From Sympetrum striolatum (lineage: Eukaryota > Arthropoda > Insecta > Odonata > Libellulidae): DNA of 64,000 bases. The stretch is from assembly GCA_947579665.1 (NCBI GenBank), contig OX388351.1:58784939-58848938 (forward strand), read 5' to 3'. Below, piece after piece: positions 46,311 through 58,150 of the stretch (its first letter is position 1; every line of letters begins with the position of its first letter). The translations under genes and the position numbers were made by a program. A model generated the notes under the pieces. It saw only the letters and a list, made by a program, of their open reading frames with translations. It did no database searches and was not told the origin of the DNA.

Positions 46311-46470
46311 AGGCCGGTTAGTACTTCATCCCCTCTGGCATAAGCTACAAGGAGCTTGCAGAGAGGAATGAGGTTCACTAGGCAGGATGAGGAGTGATGT
46401 AAGTTTACCCTTGTTTTCCTCACTAAGCCAGAATGCTATAAACGGAACATGTCCACGTTTGTGAAGCACG
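46311..46470. other. Possible unclassified repeat
   Basis: The stretch AAAGGCCGGTTAGTACTTC to CTCACTAAGCCAGAATGC has a base composition and a 'cagcccaaaggccggtt' opening that resemble retroposon 3' parts seen in insects. No second copy exists in this window, so the call is weak. Confidence 0.2.
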
Positions 46471-46815
46471 ATGACTCTATGAGTAACACTTTTCTTGGAA
46501 TTCCTTTAGAAGAGACCTTGACTAGTGCTATTATTCACTCATACCTCGGTACTTTCATTTTATCACAGCCATGATCAAGACTGAGACAAAAGAAAATGAA
46601 AGATACATTTTTCTCTATCCTGAACTACATGACAGTTGAAAACAGTCCATTCGTCATAGTATGGTAGTAGGAATCACACCAATAAGGTATACATATATTT
46701 TGGTCATGAGTTGTATTTGCATGTGTCGACATAATTTCGTTTTTGTTATTTTACGTGTAGAATATTTGAAGTGAATATTCGCGTAGTCTAACAATCTTCT
46801 ATTGATTCCCTCTAC

Positions 46816-47345
46816 ACCAAGAAGAATAATTTCGCAATACAAGTGCAAAAATTTTCCTCGGGGTGATTCACACAAAATCCCGCCTTCTCTCCATCAGTCG
46901 CCCGACTCTTTTGCATTGTGTCGCACTCTCTGTTTTCATTTACGCCGTTGTTTCCTATTTCCTGCCTCCTATCTAATCTGCCATCACATACCCTTATCTC
47001 TTCCCCTTGTTCCTCTCTTGATCGCTACACTTCCTATTCCTTTAAAGTATTTCCCTCCAGAATACCGGTTTGCTTAACGGGATATAATCAGAAGTAATTA
47101 ATCTCCATCAGTATTTGCATGCCGATGAGTTCGCAAAGCGTGCTGGGATGCTTTTCTGATGGCGGTGTCGGAAGCGCGGATCAAGGTTGCAAATTAAAGG
47201 GATTTACAGGGCGTTTTCGCATTCTTAATTCGCATAATCTTGCGTATCAATTAAGGGAGGCATCCTGGGGCTCTTTCGAACTTAACGTTCATTTTCAAAG
47301 TTCCCATGCACTACGGCAGGAAATTGTATTCCAGCTCTGATTCTG
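46816..47345. promoter_or_regulatory. GC-richer island with octamer motif
   Basis: Part 46816-47060 is C/T-rich. Part 47060-47340 has a perfect POU octamer ATTTGCAT (near 47113) beside AGTAATTAATC, and further homeodomain-type TAATTC words. It looks like an enhancer-type conserved element. The 73-residue frame at 47119-47340 is not convincing. Confidence 0.25.
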
Positions 47346-47820
47346 CACAGTGGCAGAAATGTAATTACAGAGGGTGAATAGATGAGAATCTTGAAGAGAA
47401 AAATAAAAGTTATTAAGAATGCAAACTTGTATACTTTTATAATACAGCTTTTCTGGTTCTGCTACCATATCTTGATGAATGGAAAGTTTCTTATGGAATA
47501 GAAAATGTATCATTCAATTACTTTTGTCAGTCTTGTTCATGGCAATGATGACATGAAAGACATTGAGGTAAGGGTTATACTGAATATTGCCCCTAACAAT
47601 GGACGTGAGGTTTAAGACGACCTTCTGGCAGAATACTTTACAGGCAACCAGTATTATTTCACATTATGTGAATGTAAACATTTTTATAATCAATTCTGTG
47701 ATTTAATTAAAGTCTCTATCTCTATCATCTCTATTTGAAAGATACATTGTATTCTTAATGAAATAGTACACGTGTCTGTCTTTACACCAAGCCTACTAAC
47801 TTCCTATAACACTCATAACA
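47346..47820. other. Gene-free AT-rich DNA
   Basis: I see nothing that can be supported. Confidence 0.4.
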
Positions 47821-48170
47821 TAATAATAATAATAAATGACTTTATTCGGGGCGAGATTGAGACTATCAAGTCTCTTCATACACCTAACCCTTTGTCATGT
47901 TGGAACAGAAAGAAATAGATGGATTGCAAAAGTACAGAGAAGAAACTACTATGTGGATTAAAAACCTAAGCTAAGAGCATAGGAAAAATTTTCCACTGCA
48001 GGAAAACACCCTCAAAAGGAGGTGGGAAAAACCTGCGAAACCTACAGATAGAAAACTAAATTTAAATATGGTAGTAGATAAAAGAGCTATATAAGACAAG
48101 AAAAAAAGCAAGTCATTAGAATGTACAAAAAAGAGCAAGTTATAACATATTAACATAAAATTCTGACACA
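47821..48170 (-). mobile_element. LINE 3' end, family A copy 2
   Basis: It has the same order as the copy at 36227: GCAGGTTTTTCCCACC, GTGTATGA, the hairpin GAGACT-TGAT-AGTCTC (47874-47859), CTCGCCCC, an AATAAA signal and a (TTA)n tail (47835-47821). Similarity to the copy at 36227 is high across about 300 bp. The coding region is absent. Confidence 0.7.
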
Positions 48171-48610
48171 AAAGTAATAACATATAAGTAATAATATATA
48201 AATAATTTAGAATTGAGTTATAGAGTTCTAACTATCTTAAACTTGTTTTGTCAATTATATGTTAAATTATATGAACATAATATATGCACTGAACATATAT
48301 ACATTATAAACATAATTTCGCTTGGTATAATCTCGTTAAGTATTTAGATTATAAATAAGTAAAAACTATTCAAAAAACTGAAAATAGACAAAGGCACTCA
48401 TATGAAACATAATGTAAGATCTAGTACAGTATGCTACGACAAACACTAAATTTTCTAACTTGCATTTTGTGCCATAAATATGTAATTTTGTTTTATTTAT
48501 CGATGTTAGTTTGCTAGTAATTTTGTTATGTGGGCTAGCATTATACATATAATGTCATTTAGCAGAAGTGCCTTTTAAGCACTTCAATAGCTGAGATCAT
48601 TTTGCTCGTA
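48171..48610. other. Gene-free AT-rich DNA
   Basis: I see no structure; part may be older LINE sequence. Confidence 0.4.
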
Positions 48611-48660
48611 TGGGCTCGCAAATAGAATCAAACCCGGGACCACTTTCACCAAAAGTGAAC
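48611..48660 (-). repeat. tRNA-derived SINE fragment
   Basis: The minus strand reads TTTTGGTGAAAGTGGTCCC and GGGTTTGATTC, corresponding to the anticodon-to-B-box part of the head at 30564-30639. Both ends are lost. Confidence 0.5.
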
Positions 48661-51149
48661 CCAACCTGTCTTTCCTTAAAGTTTTTATGCCCAGACTCCT
48701 TTTCAAGCCATTCTTATTATTTCTTTTTAACTAACACAGTCCTATATAAGAACCAACTACTTTTGTATTTACCTTCCTCGTCTTTTTTCTTACATTCGAC
48801 ATTAAATTCATCTCTTTGATAATCCTTTTCCTCTTGATATTTGACTGAGCCATTTATTCTGCCTCTACTTTATTTCTTCAATCAAAACTCTTTCTTCTCT
48901 CTCCTTCACTAGAACTTCCTCGTTTTTCAATTAACGTAATTAACTACTTAAATCTGGAGTGGATGGTACTACGTAACAAATTCTCTTCCCTTTAAATAAG
49001 TGTATGTGAATCGAACGTTGACGGAAAAATGTCTATTTTGATGTGCTGCAACATTCAAATCGATATAGAAAGTTTCTTAGTGAGAAAATGTTGTGGAGCA
49101 TTGCTATTTATGGTGGAATGTCTGTCTTGGAATTAGAATGAAATATAAGAGAAGTGTTTACGAAATAAATAAAGATCATTGATAACAGAGCATGAACGGA
49201 TAGCAGTACTAGCATAACGTTGAAAATAGTTAACAAAATAAGTTTACATGTAATTAATAGTCTTTAACTATAATTGGAAGGTTCTTGAGCATCTGAGTTA
49301 TTCAAGTCCTTTAACTATAATTTTAATTTTAAAAGTCTAAGTTATCCTATTTAATTAGTAAAAATCGTCATTTGCTTCCTGCTCATTTAAGGTAGGATAG
49401 TTATGTTCCGGTGACATGACTCATCATCTACCTCATAATACTGTAAAAGGCTGTGGAAGAAGAAGCAAAATATGTCAGCAAGATTATCTATAGACGAAAG
49501 GTTCTTATGATTTGAATCCATATAAATCCATCTTATGTTATTACTAGTTAATTCCCTCAATATATGAAGCTATCCAAAATATATTCGACCAAAGAAATAA
49601 TGGACGGAAAGGAACTTTTTATGATGTTACGAATCCAAATGATTCTATTATAAAATTAATATTTACAACGTGAAGCATGCGTAAGAATGTCTTCGTAGCA
49701 TATAAAAACTAAAATATCTACCTATCGATTAACTTCATATTTTTTATTTTAATACATGCTCATGATATATTCAAAATATAATTCTATGTTTTTCATTCCA
49801 AAGTTCCAATTACGAAAAATATATATGGATGAAAGACAGTAACTACCGCAAACCTTGACTTGAATTTTATTCTCTAAAATTAGATTAAAGGTTAAAGGAC
49901 GCTAATTTATTTTTCAAACCATTTTTAATCTATTCATCAATTAAAAGATCTTCCTGATTTATAAGTTGAGGAGAAGAAAACCCGAAACATTTTACTTTGT
50001 AAGTAATTTTTTACTTTACAACGTGCTTGAACGAAGGAAGCATAATCCGTTTAAGATTAAAGTTAGCTTAGTTTGTAGCTTAGTTACTACGTAGTGAAAA
50101 TCCGAATGAAAACGAAAGTGAGTTTCTTTTGAATCCCGAGTGATTCATGGCCCTTTGAGTGATTCAGATGTTGTTGGCTTCAAAGTCGTATATCAAGATG
50201 ATATTTATTCTATGAGAAAATAATTAACTATCGGACAAGACAGGGTATATATCGCCGTTCTCATTAACTCAGTGCCGCAGGCTCGACGTAATTGCATTCC
50301 CTAGCAATTAAATGCCAGAAACTAAAAGGAAAAGTTGAAGAGTTTTTAATTACTCAATTTTTCTTCGGTTTCTCAGCCCCTATTCCTTCCAAACTCCCAA
50401 TGTTTATGCTGTTGCTTCCCTCTAAACGAAAGCGTATGCGTCTAACTCCTCTTTTCTCTTTGCCGCCTCTTCCGTTCATCGCTTCCGTATCCTCCCTCTT
50501 CTTCCTGGTCCGCTCTTTCTCTTTTTATCTCAGGAACAGACAGCGCCTTCCCTGGAAATTAAATTTCCCTCACCTCCGCCGAATTCAACCCTCCTCTTCA
50601 GCACTCGAACATCTCTCCGCCGCCGCTTCTTTCCCTTTTCTAAGAACGTCATGTTATCCTATTCATTACCTCATCCCATTGGCCATCCCCTTTTCCTCGC
50701 TTTCACTCTGTATTCCGTTCCCCTCTCTTTCTGCCGACCCAAAGAAAATCTTCCTCTCTTAACTCGGAAGACACTGGCAGTTCTTTTCGTCACCTTCCGA
50801 ACTCTTTTTCCACAATGTTTGTCCTTCATTGTAGTTGGGTCGTCTTTCCTACCCTTGCCTCCGCTTCTATCTATTCTGCATTGTCTTCCCTTCATCTCTA
50901 TCTTCATTTTCTCTTTTTCCCGTTCCTACCGCATTTAAATTACCACTATTTTACTACCTACTTAGTATATTTCAATGTCTATTTTTTTCATATTTACTCA
51001 CTTTGACAAGGATTACTCTCTGTTTCATTATATTGTTTGACAAGGATTATTTTCTGATGTTATTGTAAATCTATAACTACATGACTATGACTGTGTTCTA
51101 ATCTGTATCACTACTCATTATTTTGCTGTTGTTTATTTTTTTGATTCTT
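48661..51149. other. Gene-free DNA with a C/T-rich island
   Basis: The segment 50250-50950 is strongly pyrimidine-rich on the plus strand and carries a 156-residue frame (50292-50762) plus others in different phases; these are low-complexity by-products. The rest is AT-rich. The imperfect duplication TTTGACAAGGATTA near 51002 and 51038 may belong to the LINE remnant that follows. Confidence 0.4.
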
Positions 51150-51355
51150 TCCTATAAGTTTTGCAGGTTTTTCACATCCCCCTTCTCTTTGCAGGTGTTT
51201 TCCTGGAATGGATGATTTTTCTGTGTTTAAACCTCACTGTTTTTTCCTCCACAAAATCAGTCATCCTTTTCCTCTTTTCCTTTACTATAACGTCAAGGGT
51301 TAAATGGAAGATGGGACTTTTTATTCCCAATTTTTCCCAATAAAGACATTATTAT
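51150..51355 (+). mobile_element. LINE 3' end, family A copy 3 (diverged, plus strand)
   Basis: TTTTGCAGGTTTTTCACATC, then GTGTTTTCCTG, a weakened hairpin GGGA..TCCC, TTTTTCCC, an AATAAA signal and TTATTATT align with the minus-strand copies at 36227 and 47821. This copy is the most diverged of the three. Confidence 0.6.
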
Positions 51356-52860
51356 TTTCCGAGATATTTTATATATTTTCTCCCACCATTTGTTGACATC
51401 TTTCTCTGTTGCATGGACAGCTATTTTCTGCAGATTATCTTATAGCTTTTTTCCCATTTCACTGATTTCGAAATACTTTCTCATGCTGGTATGGTTTTTT
51501 TGATACGTATTGTATTCTGTTGAAATTTCCTAATATTTTAATGTGGAAATATTCACCAGTTTCATGTTTTTACACAGAGGACATTTCTCTAACTGCTGGA
51601 TTATAGGAAAGCATTCCTTCTTAAATATCAGGCAACGATTGATAAAGTGAAAATTATGATTGATGAAGACGTTTTATGCTCCATTAATGGTTACTAAAAG
51701 TAAAGTTGGTTTAATGGATGATAAATTAAGACTATATAGTGTTACAGTAATTATTTCATGATTTTGTTCTTATTCTATGTGTCGTAATTATACGCTATTA
51801 TTGTAAACTATGCTGTACTTGTTCATAATTAATAAATGTAATGGTAATTTTAATTTTTTTCTGGTAAGTCTTATTTATATTTCAGTAGAGTATGAGCTCG
51901 CTCAAGCCTTACGTAAATTTTTTTCATTAAGATATTAACTGATGTTTCTAAATTTAATTCTAAATATACCGCAACTTAATTGGATTGATCTAGATTCAAT
52001 GCTTCCCGTAAAATTCATCAAGATAAAGTCTAACCTCCAAATCTCCGTTTTCAATTAATTCATGTATTGTTGAAAACAGCCATTCAACAAACGCTCTTTT
52101 CTTCCTAGCTTGAATCCTCTCTTCCTTGCCTTTGAAATTTATTTTGACTTTTGAATGCATTCTTCACCGTAAGATATGTTGTGCTCTTTTTGCTCTCTAG
52201 AATGTATGTCATCATGTCTCCTTTATTCTTTAGGGCACCTCAGATTTATTCTCTTTCTTCTTCGCTCGTCTTTATTTTCTTCTTTTTGTCCGTAAATACT
52301 ATTTCTCACATTAAATTAATCATCCGTGTTACCGAGCATATCTTTATACTTAAGGTTATGGATATCCAAAAGAGAAGTGTTCCAAGATCTCCTATCATCC
52401 CAACCCCAGTGTGTGGGTGTTCCATTTTGAATAGATAACTGTTTGAATCACCAAAAAACGTATGTATAAGGAACAAATAGATTAATCAGATTTCATTCTA
52501 AAATTATTTACAATTACTTATTGCATAAGCAGATTTATGATGCGGATGTCCATGAAATGTGACTCCAGGTCCCCCTTGATAGAATTCCATATCTGTAGAG
52601 ACAGTAAATTTCTTAATTTGCTTAAATCTTCTCATAGAGGAAATGCATCAATTTTCAGTTGAAATTCAACAAAATAGAAAATGAAATCAATTATGAGATT
52701 AATAAATTAAAAAACAAAGTTATTGGAGGGATTTACAATAGGCTACACTTGATATAAGTATAGCTAAACGAATAAATGGGATAATCTAGCATGTGATTGC
52801 ACTCATTGGTTTGTCTCAGATAATAGTATTACGTAATTACCTTCAGTATCGTAGTTAAGT
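51356..52860. other. Gene-free AT-rich DNA
   Basis: I see no gene or repeat that can be supported. Confidence 0.4.
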
Positions 52861-53670
52861 CTTCATAGTGAGAGAGCAGGCTGTGTTAACCCGTTCAAAT
52901 AACTACCTCTTATTTTTAAGTGCGTTGTATATGATTTCCTACTATCCTTATTTATTTCCTATCTCGTGCCTGTTATTTATTTCGTTCCTTAATTCCTTAC
53001 TCGTTTCCATGTTTTTTTCTCCCAATTTATCTTATACTCCAACACCCTCTGCAAATGTGTTAAGCCTATTATGGTAGCTTTAATTATTGTCTTTCTCGTA
53101 GATAAATTTCCTTGTTTGTTCTTCTCTTTATCAGTACGATTTCTCACCGTTCTCTTTGTTCCCATATCTTCTGCTCTCCCTTTATTATCTCATTCGCTAG
53201 TTTTTATTTGTCTTCTCCTCTTATTGCTTCTTTTCTCGGCAAAAATCTTTTTCGCTCCCTTCAGACAACCCTTTCTCTTCCTTCACTGCTCATTTTGGAA
53301 CAGTGTTGCCGTTTTCCTTTTTTGGAAGCGGCGACGCTGTCTCAACCCCTTTACTCTTCTTCGTAAACAGTGGATTTTTACCCAGAAGTCTCCGAAAGTG
53401 CGAAGATTGTTACGGCAAGAACACGGCGTAAGAAGTAAACGGATGACGAGTTGGAGTTTGTTATCTTTCGTCCCACCTATACTCGCTTCAGTCTCTTCCA
53501 ATCCCTTTTTCTTGGGCTCAATCTCACCGCTTCCTTCCCCGGCATTATTCGTAAGCGGGGCCTAAATTTTTTCACCCGTTTCCTCTCCTATTCGATTTCT
53601 TGCCGATTTCTGCGTCATATTTTATCGTACGCAGCGTTCTCCCCGGCATTTTTCTCCCCTTGTGTTTTAG
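52861..53670. other. C/T-rich island
   Basis: Frames of 164 and 84 residues (53071-53565 and 53112-53366) overlap in different phases; they are Ser/Leu/Phe-rich and reflect pyrimidine bias. No gene is supported. Confidence 0.35.
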
Positions 53671-55390
53671 ATTGATAGATTTTTCTATAGAAGAAATATT
53701 TATAGATTTGTATTATCTTTCAACGAAAAGTATAAACAAGAGAGTGTTATAAAAACATTGGAAGATTCAAGTTTCCTCTGTGGTAAGTCTGTGCGCCTGC
53801 ATCATAACAAAATACGAGAAATCTAAAGATACGTATATCACCAATTCTCTTAGAGCTACACAAAAACAAAGCAGGAAAGAATGAAGTAGAAATCAAAAAA
53901 ATAATAAATTAATATAATTTTCTCAGCCATGTAAGCTCAAAGAGAAGTTTCGAGTTTCTCAATAGACTGTAGCTTAGGTTTTCATGGTTGTAGAAATATT
54001 ATGGCATATATTGTACCACTTAAATGTTGAGGTATTAATTCAATAAACAATTTGGACCCATGTAAACCAATGATTGCTTTACAATTGTCGAATTAGGCTC
54101 TACAGGGTGTCTATCACCTTCTCTCAAACTGAAATTAATTTCACTGCCTTAAATATCAGGCATATTTCCTCGTAAGCGTTAGGACCCTCCAAATACAGCT
54201 GATGGTAATCATATAATCTATTTATTAGATAGAATTGGAGATTGAACTTAATTGCATTATTAATTTCATATACACTGTGGCTGTGTTCATAATATAGAAA
54301 ATAATCTTAGATATAGAAGCTCATTTTAGAATGACACTCATTTTAAATTCATTATTAATTTTGGGGCTTATATAAACAAGGAATCGCTTTAAATTGTGTA
54401 ATTTGTCTTAATAAAGTGTTCACTACCTTTTCTCAAATTGAACTTAATAGCGCTATCTCTTGTAGTGGGCATATTACCAAACATAAAAGAATTCCGAAAC
54501 CTTAAACAAGCAAAACATGATGCAAAGGTTTTCCCATACTCATCCATAAGGTTCTTATCTCCCCTCCTATCTCATGGGCCGTCATTCTGCGTTCAAATCC
54601 ATTCCATGTCTTTTGTTGAATTTTTCTCCTTTTCCCTTGCTCATTCTTATCCGCACGTCTCCTCCTCAGCCGATTCCCTCCATGTCTTATCTCCCGCTCA
54701 TCTATTTCTTTTCTTCGAGGATTCCTGCAAGATTTATTCCTTCCCTCGCCGCGAGCACTCTCAAGACTGCAGTGCAGCGGAAAGAACGCTGAGAATGAGC
54801 GTGCGAAAAAATGAGAGAAAAAATTCACTCCGATGTTTTCTTTCCGATGAAGTTTTTTCCTCGAATACGGAAAACAAGAATTTTTTTGTTCCTCATCCGA
54901 GAGACATGATGGCATTAATTCAGAATGCAATCTTTGAGGCATGTCATGCGTCGATATGTAATCAAGATAAGGGAGGTCGAGTAGGTCTTGAGTAACTGGG
55001 GTCACGCTTAAAGAGATGGGAATGTTATGAAGAGTAGCATAAATTTGAATGCAAACATGTGTAGCATATGTGGCTACCTCAATGCGTGGCTTATTTCGTG
55101 CTGAAAATTCATTCTCACAGATGATGAGATATTTTAGTGTAGGGTGGTATTCATTCTTTGATGTTGATATGATTAGGGAAATATATACCATTACGTATTC
55201 GTTTTATTACACTGACTGAGTTAGATTCATGTTAAGGTTTCAAATAGAAAATCATTTGATGTATTGTCAGGTAATGCGGAATAACGTAAAATACTTACGC
55301 CTTTTCTTCCCTCGCTCTAACTCAAATACTGCAGAACACTTAACATAACTTTTCTTTTTCAATCTCAAATCAAAATCGATAGTGAATATA
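53671..55390. other. Gene-free DNA with stop-poor island
   Basis: The segment 54500-54990 is GC-richer and open on both strands at once (185 residues plus at 54438-54995, 229 residues minus at 55191-54502). Neither has a domain or splice borders, and the double openness suggests stop depletion by composition. Confidence 0.35.
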
Positions 55391-55399
55391 AAATATGCG

Positions 55400-55482
55400 G
55401 GTTGGGAGAAATGGTTGGGTGTAAGAGAGGCCCTAATGGGCCTAACCTCGCCGAATAAAGAGTTTTTATTATTATTATAAAA
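55400..55482 (+). mobile_element. LINE 3' end, related family
   Basis: GTGTAAGAG, a perfect hairpin AGGCCC-TAAT-GGGCCT (55428-55443), AACCTCGCC, GAATAAAG and a (TTA)n tail follow the same plan as the copies at 36227 and 47821, but with a different stem sequence. The upstream limit is unclear. Confidence 0.6.
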
Positions 55483-56633
55483 TAATCTAAAATTGTCGGC
55501 TTCATCTAAAGAAACCAAACTAATTTCCAGGAAAACGTACTAAATTTCAATCTTTTAATCCAATGTGGATTTGAACTGAAAATTAAATTAATTTTAAATC
55601 AGCTTCTTACTTATCCCATTCCCTACGATTAGATGACATCTCTTTTACTCTTTACGTAGAATCCAAAGATATGATAACTAGTTACAACATTAATGATACA
55701 TTTACGTAGAATAAATATCTTTTCTTACGTTCATTAACCTTTCTTTTATATTACTTACTCAAGCATTGAAAACAACTTATATAGCACTAAAGCTTCTTTT
55801 CTGGATTATCTCAACTATGATAAACCGGATTCTACTGCCTCCAGCACGTCTAAGAAAAAACTTCTCTTATACTACTCTCGTTTCCCTGGTCTTCTTATTG
55901 AAGTTAACGCAGCTACGATTTAAAATGCGTTTCTTCCAGCTACAATACGTTTTCTAGAGTCACGCAGCATCGTAAATCATATGCTAATCTCCCTCTCTGT
56001 ATTTTGTTTAACTTATTTTCCTCGCCAAGTATCGTATGACCGACTAAATATATGAGTAAACTTTTCGTTTCTCTTATTTAGTGATATGTTGGAAACCAGC
56101 TGTTAAGTTGCACCCTAGTGTATAATTTATAAACTATTCGTTAAAAATCATCTGGAGTAATCTTACGAGCCTCTATGAATTCAGCGCGGAAGTATTTTGC
56201 GTAGTTAAGATAAACAACTTTTTTCTCAGCAACTGATGGTATGAATAGCTCAAACGTGCCTTATATATGGATATATATACCTTTTGAAAAACAAAAAAAT
56301 TGCAATCATGATATCTGGTTATTGGTTGACTGATAGTAGTATCTTTAGCACAAATAACTCCAACAAAGATTTAATTCTGTCGACGTTTTCGTCAAGATGA
56401 TAGACTATATAGAGTTTTTTTAGGAAATTTAGGAGTTTTTCTGCGGTATGAAGAATAGATATAGTAGATTAGCGTCCTGAGTTTAATTTCTGGATTTATT
56501 GTTTGTAACAAAATATGTCTTCCGTGGCCTGTTTTACTGCGTAATGTAAGATAGTTAAGTAAAGTTATAATTTTTTTAGTTGTAAGTATATACCTTGCAA
56601 TCTAATTTTTATAATCTTTATTCGTATTCGCAG
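55483..56633. other. Gene-free AT-rich DNA
   Basis: I see no gene. It ends in a pyrimidine-rich tract and CAG acceptor in front of the exon candidate at 56634. Confidence 0.4.
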
Positions 56634-56687
56634 GGAGAAGAGATGTCAATTTTCTGAGCACGGAAAGCCATGGGCCGCTTCCCAAAT
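56634..56687 (+). CDS. Candidate exon with translation start (MGRFPN...)
   Basis: The acceptor (ATTCGTATTCGCAG, ending at 56633) and the donor (AAAT|GTGAGTAC, GT at 56688-56689) frame a 54-bp block. It contains an ATG in excellent context (AAGCCATGG, A at 56670) followed by five codons (GRFPN) to the donor in phase 0. A short upstream frame (ATGTCAATTTTCTGA, 56643-56657) precedes it. The remainder of the protein must lie in later exons, which I cannot find in the window. I do not recognise the protein. The block could pair with the donor at 33863 in one gene with a roughly 22.8-kb intron. Confidence 0.4.
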
Positions 56688-57780
56688 GTGAGTACAAATT
56701 ATTCATACAATTACGTGGATGCTGCTGTAGCTAGTTTTCAAAATCACTGACGATTGTTTTCTATTTGATTTGTGGAGCACCATTCCATCATAAAAACGTA
56801 TTTATACTATACTAGTTGTAGTGCTCGTAGATACACAATTGGGAAAAAATTATAAATACCAGTAGTACAACCTTGTTTATAACACGTCTCTCATAATTTT
56901 TGGTAGATAATAAATACCAGGCTATAATTATTTCCAAACCAATAAACAAAGAACTTGAGCATCTAAGTAATCACATATACTTTAAATACAATTTCTTCGA
57001 TGAAGACAACATTCGCTTAAAAATCATAAAAAAAATATTCAAAGATCGCATTATTATAAGTAACACCAAATTTGAGGAGACATTTTCAGAAGCTTTTCAG
57101 AGACTTTTTACCTAGTGTATGCTCACATTTAATTTAATATTAGATATTATTAATTTTTTATCCTACTGAAGTCTTATAGTACCCATTTTTACCTTTAATT
57201 TACTTAGTAGGAACGATTACAAATAGGTTCGTTTTGGTTTCAATAATTAATCAAACCTTAGACTATAGTTTAAAATAAATCAAAATGAGTCCATAAACTA
57301 TTAGAGAAGTGGCCGAAAGTCTCTCTGAATGTATTATGTAAACATAAAGAAAAAATGTGCAAGGACACGATGGGTCTTACACAGACTTTGTGTAGTAATT
57401 TTAGTTAATCCGAAAATCGGTAGTAGTACACTACTAAAAATTTATTCTCAACATCTTAATTAGCATTTTTTCAGGAGCTAACAATTTACATTTCACTGGT
57501 TTTCATATATGGTTGTTTTAATTTCATACTCGCTTCATTCTCATTTCCGTAACTGAGGTAGAAAATAATAATAAATATCGTACTGAGTAAGATTTACATA
57601 TTCAGTATATTTCTTGAACAAGTACCTCGTAAGAAAGATATTTCAAATGCTAGACCACAGTTTGTTTTATTTTTAAAGTTCAATGTAAGCACTACATCAC
57701 TTCTTGTGTTTTGATTGGATATCGTTGTCTTAAGACCACTATCACTCAGCGTAATGGATTTTCATCTTGGACGTAAATAC
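56688..57780. other. AT-rich DNA, possible intron
   Basis: A 71-residue Ile/Lys-rich frame (56900-57115) has no recognisable domain. I see no acceptor followed by a convincing coding exon. Confidence 0.4.
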
Positions 57781-58150
57781 ACAAGTACTAATATAGATGA
57801 ATCGGCGAAAAGCATTCATTATTTTTGATTCACCGCTGCCCGGCTCTTACAAATCGAATTTCCACGTAAAAAATTAATATTTCGCAAAAAATTTGGGTTT
57901 TGTCTTTTCTCAAAACGATAAAAAAGGTCGTTGCGATAAGTTTGTCGGGCGCGGGAGTAATGGTACTTCCACTCGTAGGCTCCTGCTGCGCTCTTTAACT
58001 GGATCGTCCGCACTTCAAAGAGGCCAGCAATTCCGCTTGCCACTTGAAAACTTCTCCCATTCCCTAACCACAGAATTTCTCTTCAAGCCCTGCCCCTCTC
58101 CGTCATTGCCCCGTGCGCCGTATGCAACCATCGATGCAAATGTGTAAAAA
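57781..58150. other. GC-richer island
   Basis: CpG-containing words (GTCGGGCGCGGGAG near 57943) and frames on both strands (84 and 74 residues) occur, without domains or splice borders. It may be a conserved non-coding element. Confidence 0.25.

Noticed and set aside
50292..50762. 156-residue frame, and similar ones at 53071-53565, 23651-24094, 37940-38287 and 44940-45320
   Set aside because: All lie in strongly C/T-biased DNA, with overlapping frames in several phases and low-complexity Ser/Leu/Pro/Phe content.
54438..55191. 229-residue minus frame and 185-residue plus frame
   Set aside because: Both strands are open at once in a stop-poor island; no domain, signal or splice border supports either.
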